Positions 7,922 to 16,529 of a stretch of 38,270 nucleotides of DNA are shown here, one piece after another. The stretch is taken from contig CAIQQN010000271.1 in NCBI GenBank assembly GCA_903873975.1, forward strand, positions 1 through 38,270, given 5' to 3'. The position numbers and the translations under genes are program-made. Positions within the stretch are counted from its first letter, which is position 1, and every line of letters begins with the position of its first letter. The notes beneath the pieces are model-generated. The model was given only the letters and a program-made list of their open reading frames with translations, had not been told where the DNA came from and searched no databases. This stretch comes from an uncultured Anaerolineales bacterium (lineage in GTDB: Bacteria; Chloroflexota; Anaerolineae; Anaerolineales; Villigracilaceae).

Positions 7922-8230
7922 ATTGTACAACGAAATCGGCATGCTTGAGGGGCATGTGCCGCATGGCGTGGGGGTACAGACTATGCTTCCGGCATGATAA
8001 TTTTTCTAACCTCTTCCCATGCCATTATTTCTGGGAATCACCCTTGTAAAATCAGAACATTTGTGCTATAATAACCATGCGGCATTCCTTGTCCATCCTG
8101 CCGCGTTCTATCGAACCTTAAAATCTGAATATTCCGAAGAAGTCTCCTCGTATTTAGGAAGTGGTCTAAGCGGAGCGAAGCAAGAATTACCTGTTATCCC
8201 GGTGCTCTTGCGCAAAACCCAGTCATTCGA

Positions 8231-8355
8231 TCCTCTTCGTTTTGACAATTAATTCGTGAAACAAATGCCTGATTTCGTCGAAATCTGTTCCCCACAGGTT
8301 CTATAAGAAGAACCTTTACCGGAAGAGGAATTGTTCCTCTTTGTTTTGACAATTC
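8231..8355 (+). repeat. 20-base direct repeat, 104 bp apart, with hairpin
   Basis: TCCTCTTCGTTTTGACAATT at 8231-8250 recurs at 8335-8354 with one mismatch. The second copy is enclosed in a hairpin: GAATTGT (8328-8334) pairs with ACAATTC (8349-8355) around a 14-base loop. Each copy contains a -35-like TTGACA, but no -10 at proper distance was found. Confidence 0.6.
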
Positions 8356-8391
8356 ATCTTGCGCATACTGCGGCCTTTGCGGAGCATTTTA

Positions 8392-8447
8392 TCCCGACGT
8401 CATTTCGGGACATAGTGCCCGAAGGGTGTCCCCGTGGGACAAGTCGT
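8392..8447. repeat. Palindromic block shared in inverted form with 24031-24049
   Basis: TCCCGA (8392-8397) and TCGGGA (8405-8410) form a stem, followed by a GTCCCCGTGGGAC palindrome. The 19 bases at 8429-8447 are the exact reverse complement of 24031-24049, linking two gaps 16 kb apart. Confidence 0.6.
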
Positions 8448-8572
8448 ATGTCCTGTAGATTCAACCTCTCCACCCGGCTCTGCTATTAACTTGGGAGATA
8501 ATCGAAACACTCGCCCGGGTTGGTTCTGGATATAATTGCATATGCTCAATCTGTGGCTCCAGGAAAATCTTT

Positions 8573-11500
8573 ATGACTAGAGAGAATGCAGATCCAAAAC
8601 GACATCTTCTAGCGCTGATGACACTTGTCATCAGCTTGGTCTGGTTGGTGGGCTGTGGCAGCCCGGTCGCTGTAACCAGTCCTAAACCATTGGCAGCCTC
8701 CCCGGCCCAGCCTGTCCCTGCCACCTCTCTTCCCTCGCCACTCCCTTCCTCTTTACCGCCGCTGAATATCCGCTTCGGGCGGATCGGGGTATCCAGTGGG
8801 CTTTCGCAGAGTGTCGTAAATTGCATCCTGCAGGATAATCAGGGTTTCATCTGGGTCGGTACCCAGGATGGTCTGAACCGTTACGATGGTTACACGTTCA
8901 AGATTTTCCGGCCCGCCTCCGATGATTCCCAGGGCATCCACGACCGCTGGATCAATACCCTCTTTCAGGATAAACAGGGGTACATCTGGATCGGGACGCG
9001 CCTGGGTGGACTCAACCGGTACGACCCGGCCACCGGGTTGTTCACACACTTCGTGAACGATCCGGTCAACCCGTCCAGTCTTGTCAGTGATCGGGTCCAG
9101 GTTGTTTTTGAAGATAACCAGGGACGATTGTGGGTCGGGACAGCCGAAGGTCTCGATCGCTACTTCCCCTCCAGGAATGGCTTCGAGCATTACAGTTTCA
9201 ACTCCCTGCCCGCCTCGGAACCCAGCAGAGATAACATCTCCGCCATCTTCCAGGATGGAATTGGCCGCTTGTGGATCGGCACCGCATACGCTGGCCTGAA
9301 CCGGTTCGACGAGGAAACCAACACCTTTATCAATTATGCCTTTGAAGACACAAATCCTTTCTCGTTGAGCAGTAACAACATCCGTTCCATTCAGGAAGCT
9401 TCAACCGGTGCCCTGTGGGTGGCCACGGATAAAGGCCTCAACCTTTTTGACCCGCTGACTGGCTTGGCCACCCGTTTCCTTCATTCCCCGGGTGATCCTG
9501 GTAGCCTGGCGAGCAACTCTGTGCGGGTTGTTTACGTGGATGGCAATGGGAATGTGTGGATCGGCACGAGCGACGGTCTAGATTGGGTTGATCGCTCCTC
9601 GGGAAGATTTGTTCACTATCGAAACGACCCCGGGACGGACACCAGTTTGAGTAGCAATAACATTTCGGCCATCCGCGAAAGCAGTGACAGCGTGCTGTGG
9701 GTTGGAACATCCGGCGGGGGGCTGAACAAATACTACCGCGGGCAGGATCGTTTTACGTACTATCACTCCAGTGTGGATGATCCAAAGAACCTTGGCGGAA
9801 ATAACATCCGGAACATCAGCATCGACAAAGAGGGCAATGTCTGGATCGGCACACTCGACGGTGGTCTGGACCGTCTCAATCCCAGCACCGGTTTGGTGAA
9901 ACGCTTCCTGAACGACCCCAACGACCCCGGCAGCCTGGGCAGCAACGAAGTCTGGTCTGTATATGCCGACCGCAACGGAACGCTCTGGGTCGGAACTTCC
10001 AACGGGTTGGACATGCTCGCCTCGGATTCCACCAGTTTTGTCCATTACCAGCATAACCCGGCCGACCAGGCCAGCCTGACCGGATCCCCGGTTTATGCCA
10101 TTATTGAAGACAACGCCTCGGATCTCTGGTTCGGTACGGAATTTGGCCTGGAACGGTTCGATCGTAAAAACAAAACCTTTGTTCACTACCAGAACGCCCT
10201 TGGGAATCCGTACAGCCTCAGTGGGAATGAAATCGAGACACTCTACATTGACAGCTCTGGGACTCTGTGGGTCGGGACATTTAACGATGGCCTCGACCGT
10301 TACGACTCATCCACCGGTCAATTCTATCGATACCAGCGCGACCCCGCCGATACTGGCAGTATCAGCAATAATTCCATCCTCAGCATCTACCAGGACAATC
10401 ATGGCACTCTCTGGGTCGGGACGGACGGTGGAGGCTTGAACCGGCTGGACTCTGCGACCAATTCCTTTACCCATTTCGGCGAGGAAGACGGTTTACCGAA
10501 CAGCGTCATTTACGGCATCCTGGAAGACAATAACGGTTATCTCTGGCTCAGCACGAATTACGGCATCTCGCGCTTCGACCTGGCCACCGGCAAGAGCGTC
10601 CGAAATTACACCGTTGATGACGGACTGCAAGGGAATGAGTTCAACCCGAATGCATATGCCATGGACGGGGAGGGACACCTGTATTTTGGCGGCGTGAACG
10701 GGCTGACAATCTTCGATCCCGATCTGATCAGTGACAGCCCCTTCGTCCCGCCGGTTGTGCTGTTGTCGATCACGCAGGATGGTCAGCCCCTGAACGGGGA
10801 CACGGTTCCGGAGCTGCTCAAAGAGATTACGCTCCGCTGGCCGCAGAGGAGTTTTGAGTTCGAGTATTCCGCATTGAGTTATGCCCAGCCAGGGAAGAAC
10901 CAGTACGCCTACATGCTGGAAAACTTCGACCCGGGCTGGAACCAGGTCGGGGGACAGCGGGATGGACGCTACACCAACTTGCCCGGAGGCAGCTACGTAT
11001 TGCGGATCAAGGCCTCGAACCAGGACGGCATCTGGAACGAGACCGGCATCTCGCTCCGGGTTACGGTGGTGCCCCCCTTCTGGCAGACCCTCTGGTTCCG
11101 CATCACCTTCGTGGGCGGTCTCCTCGCCCTGGCCCTTACTGCTTACTGGGTGCGCTTCAAGAGCATCCAATCCTATAACCGCGAACTGGAACGCCGGGTC
11201 CGCGACCGGACAAAGGAGATTGAAAAACTCTTCGAGAAGACCAAGGAATTGGCTGTGATTGAGGAACGCAACCGACTGGCGCGCGAATTGCACGACAGTG
11301 CCAAGCAAAAGGCATTCGCCGCCCTGGCCCAGCTGGGAACCGCCAACGGCATCTTGAAGAAGGATCCCAAGGCTGCCAAGACCCATCTCGATGAAGCAGA
11401 GAATCTGGTCTACGAGGTGATTGAGGAACTCACCTTCCTCATCCAGGAAATGTACCCAGTTGGATTAAAAGAAAAAGGACTGGCTGCCACCCTGCGTGAA

Positions 11501-11872
11501 TATGTATTCGAGTGGGAAGGTCGAACTGATATTCAGGCGGATGTACACATCGACGACGAACAGCGTCACAGCCTTGATATTGAGCAGGCCGTTTTCCGCG
11601 TGGTCCAGGAGGCACTGTCCAACGTATCCCGCCACAGCCGCGCCACCCATATCGATGTTGTGTTATCCTACCAACAGGATAAGATGGTTGTGATTATCGC
11701 TGACAACGGCTGCGGTTTTGATCTGGAGGCAAAGCCAACCGGAGTGGGATTGCAATCCATCCGGGAACGCGTCGAATCCCTTGGAGGTACAGTCGAGATC
11801 GACAGCCTGGCCGATTGCGGGACTCGCTTGACAGTCAATTTACCTATTCAACGTATGGAGACGGGTCTATAG
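8573..11872 (+). CDS. Two-component sensor kinase with double reg_prop propeller
   Basis: The protein has 1099 residues. An N-terminal hydrophobic stretch ends LVWLVGCGS, a lipobox-like site. A proline-rich linker follows, then about 14 repeats of the two-component regulator propeller type (W[IV]GT..GL.R[FY]D) over residues about 75-720, enough for two seven-bladed propellers. A Y_Y_Y domain spans about 730-830 and a transmembrane helix about 840-860. Next come a coiled linker, a HisKA_3 domain with ERNRLARELHDSAKQ (phospho-acceptor H907) and an HATPase with NVSRH, DNGCGFD and GVGLQSIRERV. The sensor portion lies outside the membrane and the kinase inside. In characterised relatives such propellers sense glycans or oligosaccharides; the ligand here is unknown. 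AGGAAAA precedes the ATG. The NarL-type regulator 12 bp downstream is its probable partner. Confidence 0.95.
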   Translation: MTRENADPKRHLLALMTLVISLVWLVGCGSPVAVTSPKPLAASPAQPVPATSLPSPLPSSLPPLNIRFGRIGVSSGLSQSVVNCILQDNQGFIWVGTQDGLNRYDGYTFKIFRPASDDSQGIHDRWINTLFQDKQGYIWIGTRLGGLNRYDPATGLFTHFVNDPVNPSSLVSDRVQVVFEDNQGRLWVGTAEGLDRYFPSRNGFEHYSFNSLPASEPSRDNISAIFQDGIGRLWIGTAYAGLNRFDEETNTFINYAFEDTNPFSLSSNNIRSIQEASTGALWVATDKGLNLFDPLTGLATRFLHSPGDPGSLASNSVRVVYVDGNGNVWIGTSDGLDWVDRSSGRFVHYRNDPGTDTSLSSNNISAIRESSDSVLWVGTSGGGLNKYYRGQDRFTYYHSSVDDPKNLGGNNIRNISIDKEGNVWIGTLDGGLDRLNPSTGLVKRFLNDPNDPGSLGSNEVWSVYADRNGTLWVGTSNGLDMLASDSTSFVHYQHNPADQASLTGSPVYAIIEDNASDLWFGTEFGLERFDRKNKTFVHYQNALGNPYSLSGNEIETLYIDSSGTLWVGTFNDGLDRYDSSTGQFYRYQRDPADTGSISNNSILSIYQDNHGTLWVGTDGGGLNRLDSATNSFTHFGEEDGLPNSVIYGILEDNNGYLWLSTNYGISRFDLATGKSVRNYTVDDGLQGNEFNPNAYAMDGEGHLYFGGVNGLTIFDPDLISDSPFVPPVVLLSITQDGQPLNGDTVPELLKEITLRWPQRSFEFEYSALSYAQPGKNQYAYMLENFDPGWNQVGGQRDGRYTNLPGGSYVLRIKASNQDGIWNETGISLRVTVVPPFWQTLWFRITFVGGLLALALTAYWVRFKSIQSYNRELERRVRDRTKEIEKLFEKTKELAVIEERNRLARELHDSAKQKAFAALAQLGTANGILKKDPKAAKTHLDEAENLVYEVIEELTFLIQEMYPVGLKEKGLAATLREYVFEWEGRTDIQADVHIDDEQRHSLDIEQAVFRVVQEALSNVSRHSRATHIDVVLSYQQDKMVVIIADNGCGFDLEAKPTGVGLQSIRERVESLGGTVEIDSLADCGTRLTVNLPIQRMETGL

Positions 11873-11884
11873 AAGGAGCAAGTT

Positions 11885-12541
11885 ATGACTGAGCCAATTA
11901 CCATTATCCTTGTGGATGACCACGAGGTCGTGCGGAAAGGGGTGCGCGCCTACCTGGACACTCTCCCGGATTTCCAAGTGGTCGGTGAGGCTTCGTCGGG
12001 TGAGGAAGCCATCGACCTGGTCACGGAGCTGATCCCGGATCTGGTTTTGATGGACCTCATCATGCCCGGCCTGGATGGTGTTGAAACCATCCGACGCATC
12101 AAGAAGATCAGCCCGCGCACCCAGGTGGTCGTTTTGACCTCCTACCATGAAGATGCACATATTTTCCCAGCTTTGAAAGCAGGCGCGATCTCTTATATTC
12201 TCAAAGACATGAAAATGGATAAACTCGTCGACGCCCTGCACCGCGCCGTCCAGGGTGAAGTGACCCTGCACCCGCGCGTTGCCGTACGGGTCCTGCAGAA
12301 CCTGCGCGACGAGAACCCGGAAGCTGAACCGCTCTTCACTGAATTGACCGAGCGCGAACTGGAAGTGCTCAAACTGATTGCAAGCGGCCTGACCAACAGC
12401 CAGATCGCCGAAAAGCTGGTCATCAGCGAGAACACCGTCAAGGGGCATGTCAGCAACATCCTGAGCAAACTCCACGTCGCCGACCGGACCCAGGTAGCTG
12501 TCTACGCCTGGCAGCGGGGCATCGTCCATCGCGATCAGTAA
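11885..12541 (+). CDS. NarL/FixJ-family response regulator
   Basis: The protein has 218 residues. The receiver domain (1-125) has the acidic pair DDH near residues 11-13, the phospho-acceptor D57 in LVLMDLIMPG, a threonine in VVVLTSYHED and a lysine in SYILKDMK. The C-terminal LuxR-type helix-turn-helix reads LTERELEVLKLIASGLTNSQ and continues through ENTVKGHVSNILSKL, with the family's usual spacing. AGAAGGAGCAAGTT precedes the ATG, 12 bp after the sensor kinase. HisKA_3 kinases usually pair with NarL-type regulators, so the two should form one phosphorelay that controls transcription. No target operator is evident nearby. Confidence 0.95.
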   Translation: MTEPITIILVDDHEVVRKGVRAYLDTLPDFQVVGEASSGEEAIDLVTELIPDLVLMDLIMPGLDGVETIRRIKKISPRTQVVVLTSYHEDAHIFPALKAGAISYILKDMKMDKLVDALHRAVQGEVTLHPRVAVRVLQNLRDENPEAEPLFTELTERELEVLKLIASGLTNSQIAEKLVISENTVKGHVSNILSKLHVADRTQVAVYAWQRGIVHRDQ

Positions 12542-12814
12542 GAACGACAACACTACACCATCAGGCACGCTGGTCTTGTGGGCGATAGCAACTGGCCGCA
12601 TCCACAGGAAAACCTGCACGCTTGCATGGTGTTCTATCTATGGATGAACACCCGAATGATGAATCAATGCCCGTGCGGTTTATAAAAAAAAAATCCGGTC
12701 AACTCCTTATGAAAACGGCCATGAATCAGTTACAATTGTCATCCAGATCCGATCATCGTGTCCTGAAACTCGCGTCCCAAGTATAAGGTCCTGGATGGAG
12801 TGAGGATATTCTCC

Positions 12815-12843
12815 TTGCCCACATGGCCAAAGCCCTGTTATAT
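12815..12843 (+). promoter_or_regulatory. Candidate sigma-70 promoter for the acyltransferase pair
   Basis: TTGCCC and TTATAT are separated by 17 bp, 31 bp before the ATG at 12875. The remaining part of the 12542-12874 gap shows nothing recognisable apart from an A10 run near 12683 and no clear terminator for the response regulator. Confidence 0.4.
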
Positions 12844-12874
12844 CGGTTGCGATGGAACATGCGATAGGTGAGTT

Positions 12875-13600
12875 ATGAAAGATGAAATGTATCAATTCAT
12901 CGTGGGGGTGCTCGATCTATTCCTGTGGGGCGGGGAACTGGTCGGGGAGGAAAACCTGCCCAGGCGCGGACCGGCAGTTTTCATTGCCAACCACCTAGAT
13001 GCCACCGGCCCGTTTGCGGCAGCTTGTTCGATTCCGCTGCGTCTACATCCCTGGGTGATCGCGGACATGATGGATAAAGACCTGGCCCCTATCTGGTTGC
13101 AAGCTGATTTCACTGAAAGGCAGTTGCATCTCAAACCTCCGGTCAGCCGGTGGTTGTCCCGGGCACTCTGCCGCATAAGTGTCCCGCTCTTTTACTCACT
13201 TGGTTGTATACCGGTCTACGCCAGCGATTATGAGCGAATGCGGGAGACCATGGAGATGAGTATGAGCGTCCTGCGGGAAGGAAAGTTCTTACTGGTTTTC
13301 CCGGAGGATTACCGCCTGTCGAGAGACCCGATGACGAAGATGCAGCCCTTCCAGCATAGTTTTGCCCGGCTGGGGGAGATGTATTTCGCGGAGACCGGAG
13401 AACGCCTGAGGTTCTACCCGGTGGCGGTCCACGCGACCGGACACCTGGTGGTAGGAAAGCCGGTCGTTTTCAATCCTCTCAACGCCGTGGGACCGGAACG
13501 GCGACGGTTGAAGGAATTGATGGAAGACACCATCATTGCGATGTATATGCAACTGGAAGGTGGGAACCCCTCCGGTGCGCTCACGGTGGAAAGAAAGTAG
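12875..13600 (+). CDS. PlsC-like lysophospholipid acyltransferase, copy 1
   Basis: The protein has 241 residues. The fold markers of PlsC-type acyltransferases are present in order: ENLPRRGPAVFIANHLDATGP (motif I region), ISVPLFYSLGCIPVY (motif II region), LLVFPEDYRLSRD (motif III region) and FYPVAVHATGH (motif IV region). The usual HxxxxD motif is altered: H40 is followed by D42 instead of an aspartate five positions on. A similar NHL...GP form is familiar to me from Chloroflexota acyltransferases, so it is probably a subfamily trait rather than damage. Predicted to act at the inner face of the membrane in phospholipid or glycolipid synthesis. The start has ATAGGTGA upstream. A paralogue follows 121 bp downstream. 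Confidence 0.82.
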   Translation: MKDEMYQFIVGVLDLFLWGGELVGEENLPRRGPAVFIANHLDATGPFAAACSIPLRLHPWVIADMMDKDLAPIWLQADFTERQLHLKPPVSRWLSRALCRISVPLFYSLGCIPVYASDYERMRETMEMSMSVLREGKFLLVFPEDYRLSRDPMTKMQPFQHSFARLGEMYFAETGERLRFYPVAVHATGHLVVGKPVVFNPLNAVGPERRRLKELMEDTIIAMYMQLEGGNPSGALTVERK

Positions 13601-13639
13601 AATTCTATTAGTTAAACTGGTGCGCATGATTTCGGTTTC

Positions 13640-13667
13640 TGCCAGGAGCGAGGCCATTATCCTGGCA
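13640..13667. other. 8-bp inverted repeat between the acyltransferase copies
   Basis: TGCCAGGA and TCCTGGCA flank a 12-base loop in the 121-bp gap between the two copies. No T-run follows. It may be an operator or an mRNA processing hairpin. Confidence 0.35.
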
Positions 13668-13721
13668 CTCCCGCTGTCACCTTGAAATAATGGCGAGAAT
13701 TTATTTTTATTGGAGTTAATC

Positions 13722-14495
13722 ATGGGCGATAGAGTTTATCATTTTGTGGTTGGTGGGTTGAAACTATTCAAGAGGCAGTATGATCTGATTGGGAAGGAGA
13801 ACCTGCCACAAACTGGGCCGGCGGTTTTTATCGCCAATCACCTGGATTCCAGCGGACCAGTTGCCTGCTGCTGCTCCATCCCATTGCGGATGCATCTCTG
13901 GGGGATGGCGGATCTGCTGGACCCGGGGAAGGCTTCAGCGGTCATGAATAGTTATTTTACCGAAAAGGAATTGCACCTCAAGCCACCTTTGAGTACCTGG
14001 TTTTCGTACCTGCTGACCCGTATCACCGTTCCTTTGTTAAGGTCGCTCGATTGCATCCCAGCCTTCAGGGGAGAGGCGGGGAGGCAGGAGACACTACGCT
14101 TGAGTATAAAGGTATTGCGACAGAACAAGTTTTTACTCATTTTTCCCTATAACCCGTCTATGCAAAGAGATGAGGCAAACGGGATAGAACCGTTCCGACC
14201 CACGTTTACCCGGTTGGGGGAGATGTATTACGCGGAGACCGGAGAATGCCTGAGGTTCTACCCGGTTGCGATCCATACTCATGGATATCTGATGGTAGGA
14301 AAGCCAGCCATCTTTAATCCACTCAATCCGGTTGGGCTGGAACAGCAGCGATTGAAGGATTTGACGGAAAATACCGTCAGAGCGATGTACATGCAACAGG
14401 AAATGAATAAGCAACTGGAAGGCGGAAACCTCTCCGGTTCGCGAACGGTCAAAAGAATGAAGAATTCAATCAGGAGTCTCGATGACACTCGCTAA
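13722..14495 (+). CDS. PlsC-like acyltransferase paralogue, copy 2
   Basis: I use the ATG at 13722, preceded by TTGGAG at good distance, rather than the TTG at 13710. The 257-residue product aligns with copy 1 along its length: ENLPQTGPAVFIANHLDSSGP, TVPLLRSLDCIPAF, GEMYYAETGECLRFYPVAIH and MVGKPAIFNPLNPVG. It shares the H-x-D variant of motif I. It also lacks the motif III glutamate, because FPED of copy 1 is FPYN here, so it may have changed specificity or lost activity. Its end overlaps the S9 peptidase start by 14 bases, indicating one transcript. Confidence 0.8.
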   Translation: MGDRVYHFVVGGLKLFKRQYDLIGKENLPQTGPAVFIANHLDSSGPVACCCSIPLRMHLWGMADLLDPGKASAVMNSYFTEKELHLKPPLSTWFSYLLTRITVPLLRSLDCIPAFRGEAGRQETLRLSIKVLRQNKFLLIFPYNPSMQRDEANGIEPFRPTFTRLGEMYYAETGECLRFYPVAIHTHGYLMVGKPAIFNPLNPVGLEQQRLKDLTENTVRAMYMQQEMNKQLEGGNLSGSRTVKRMKNSIRSLDDTR

Positions 14496-16509
14496 ACGCC
14501 TTATCTCTGCCGAAGATCTCTACCGGATCGAACTGCTCTCGGAGCCACGTCTCTCGCCGGATGGACAGCACATCATCTACCGCCTCCAGCGCGTGGACCG
14601 CAAGACTGAGAAGAAATATGGCAACCTGTGGGTGGTCTCCACCGAGGCAGGCAGGCCGAGCCAGTTTACACAAGGCGACCAGTCCGATTCATCGCCGCGC
14701 TGGTCACCGGATGGCAGGACGATTGCCTTCCTGTCCAACCGCCTCGATAAGGACAAGCCCGCCCAAGTCTTTCTCATCCCCTTCGACGGCGGCGAGGCTC
14801 GCAAGCTGACCGATATCCCCGGGGAAATCAGCTCCCTGGGCTGGTCACCGGATGGGCGCAAACTGCTCTGCACCGTCCATAAAACAGACGCCGAGGTGCT
14901 GGAACGCGAGAAGGACGAGCAGAAGAAAAAGCTGGGTGTGGTGGAGCGGGTCTACGACCGCATTTTCTATAAGCTGGACGGCTACGGTTACCTGCCCCAC
15001 GAGCGCACCCACCTCTGGCTCATTGACGCCCGCACCGGCAAGGCCAAACAACTCACCGATCACCCGGTCTGGGATGAATCGTTCCCGGCCTTCTCGCCCG
15101 ACGGGAGGTGGATCGCCTTCACTTCCAACCATTCCACCGACCCTGATCTAGAAGAAACCGACGACCTTTTCTTGATGCCGGTTGCGGGGGAGATTACTTC
15201 GCCAGGCTCGCTACGCCGGCTTAAAACTCCCGAAGGTTCAAAATGGATGCTGTCGTTCTCACCGGACGGCAGGTGGCTGGCTTATTATGGTGTGGAAGGC
15301 AAGAACTATGGCTACAGTTACAAGAACATCGGCCTTTGGGTGATCCCGGCCAGCGGCTCGAAACCAGCCCGCAACCTGACCGGCAAGTACGACCTCCACA
15401 CTGCACCGGATGTTATCAACGACTGCGGCTCGCCGGAGTGGATGTGTCCAACCTGGTCCAACGATGGGCAGACACTTTACTTCCAAGCCGCTCTGCACGG
15501 TTCAGCGGTGCTCAAGTCAATTACGGTGGATGGCGAAGACCTGCGCGATGTAGTCGGCGAAGGCGGCGTTGTCGGTGCATTCACATTCGACAAGACCCGG
15601 ACGAAGGTGGCTTATTTCTACGGACAAATGACGGACCCCGGCCAGGTGTACGTGCGCGAACTCGCAAACGGCGGTCTGACCCGGCACCTGACGCGCGTTA
15701 ACCGGGACCTGCTTGACAGACTGGAATTAAGCCGTGTGGAGGAAGTGTGGTTTAAAGGTCCCGCCGAGAACGACCTGCAAGGCTGGATCATATTCCCGCC
15801 CAAGTTCGACCCGAAGAAAAAATACCCGTCCATCATGGAAATCCATGGCGGGCCGATCACGCAGTACGGTAAGTTCTTCATGCATGAGTTCTTCTACCTT
15901 GCCTCCAAAGGTTACGTGGTCTACTTCTGCAACCCGCGTGGCGGACGTGGCTACGGCGAGGAACATGCCAGAGCCATCTGGGGCGCATGGGGTGAGGCCG
16001 ATTATGCTGACCTGATGGCCTGGGCTGATTTCATGGCGAAAAAACCCTACATTGACGCCAAACACATGGGCGTGACCGGTGGCTCGTACGGCGGTTATAT
16101 GACGATCTGGATGATTGGCCATACCGAGCGCTTCAAGGCGGCCGTGTCTCAGCGCTGCGTGAGCAACTTCATCAGCGAATGGGGCTCCAGCGATATAAAC
16201 TGGACCTTCGAACACGAGGTGGATGCCGAACCGCCCTTCCAGGATTTCAAGAAGTGGTGGGAGTTATCCCCCATCGCCCACATTGGCAGTGCTAAGACAC
16301 CGACGCTGGTCATCCACAACGAGGGCGATCTGCGCTGCCCCATCGAGCAGAGCGAACAGGTATTCGTGGCCCTCAAACGTCTGGGCGTGGAGACCGAGTT
16401 TGTGCGCTTCCCCGATGAATTTCACGGATTGTCGCGCACTGGTCGTACGGATCGACGCATTGCACGGTTGAACCATATCTTGCGCTGGTTTGAGAAGTAC
16501 CTTAAATAG
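14482..16509 (+). CDS. S9-family prolyl oligopeptidase-like serine peptidase
   Basis: The protein has 675 residues, with an N-terminal beta-propeller of about 400 residues marked by repeated SPDG motifs (RLSPDGQHI, SPRWSPDGRTI, WSPDGRKL, FSPDGRWIAF). The C-terminal alpha/beta hydrolase carries the catalytic triad: S535 in TGGSYGGYMT, D616 in NEGDLRCP and H648 in DEFHGLS. MEIHGGP is the oxyanion-region motif. This matches acylaminoacyl-peptidase / dipeptidyl-peptidase relatives that trim short peptides. No signal peptide is visible, so it should be cytoplasmic. CAGGAG precedes the ATG, which lies inside the end of the upstream acyltransferase. The functional link between the two is unclear. 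Confidence 0.95.
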   Translation: MTLAKRLISAEDLYRIELLSEPRLSPDGQHIIYRLQRVDRKTEKKYGNLWVVSTEAGRPSQFTQGDQSDSSPRWSPDGRTIAFLSNRLDKDKPAQVFLIPFDGGEARKLTDIPGEISSLGWSPDGRKLLCTVHKTDAEVLEREKDEQKKKLGVVERVYDRIFYKLDGYGYLPHERTHLWLIDARTGKAKQLTDHPVWDESFPAFSPDGRWIAFTSNHSTDPDLEETDDLFLMPVAGEITSPGSLRRLKTPEGSKWMLSFSPDGRWLAYYGVEGKNYGYSYKNIGLWVIPASGSKPARNLTGKYDLHTAPDVINDCGSPEWMCPTWSNDGQTLYFQAALHGSAVLKSITVDGEDLRDVVGEGGVVGAFTFDKTRTKVAYFYGQMTDPGQVYVRELANGGLTRHLTRVNRDLLDRLELSRVEEVWFKGPAENDLQGWIIFPPKFDPKKKYPSIMEIHGGPITQYGKFFMHEFFYLASKGYVVYFCNPRGGRGYGEEHARAIWGAWGEADYADLMAWADFMAKKPYIDAKHMGVTGGSYGGYMTIWMIGHTERFKAAVSQRCVSNFISEWGSSDINWTFEHEVDAEPPFQDFKKWWELSPIAHIGSAKTPTLVIHNEGDLRCPIEQSEQVFVALKRLGVETEFVRFPDEFHGLSRTGRTDRRIARLNHILRWFEKYLK

Positions 16510-16529
16510 CTCCCTTGCTCTTCTGCACC

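Larger units (their letters stand above)
7784..8572. other. Non-coding 0.8-kb gap rich in palindromes
   Basis: No convincing gene lies here; the short ORFs in the track lack ribosome binding sites and family features. The gap holds a TCATTGCGA-type palindromic repeat, a 20-base direct repeat with a hairpin, and a TCCCGA/TCGGGA block, each listed separately. TATAAT at about 8530 could be the -10 element for the sensor kinase at 8573, but no clear -35 accompanies it. Confidence 0.6.

Noticed and set aside
8019-8252. Short ORFs in the 7.8-8.6 kb gap
   Set aside because: No ribosome binding site, composition tracks the palindromic repeats, no family resemblance.
10493-11386. 297-aa ORF on the - strand inside the sensor kinase
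   Set aside because: Shadow of the kinase gene; no domain and no ribosome binding site.
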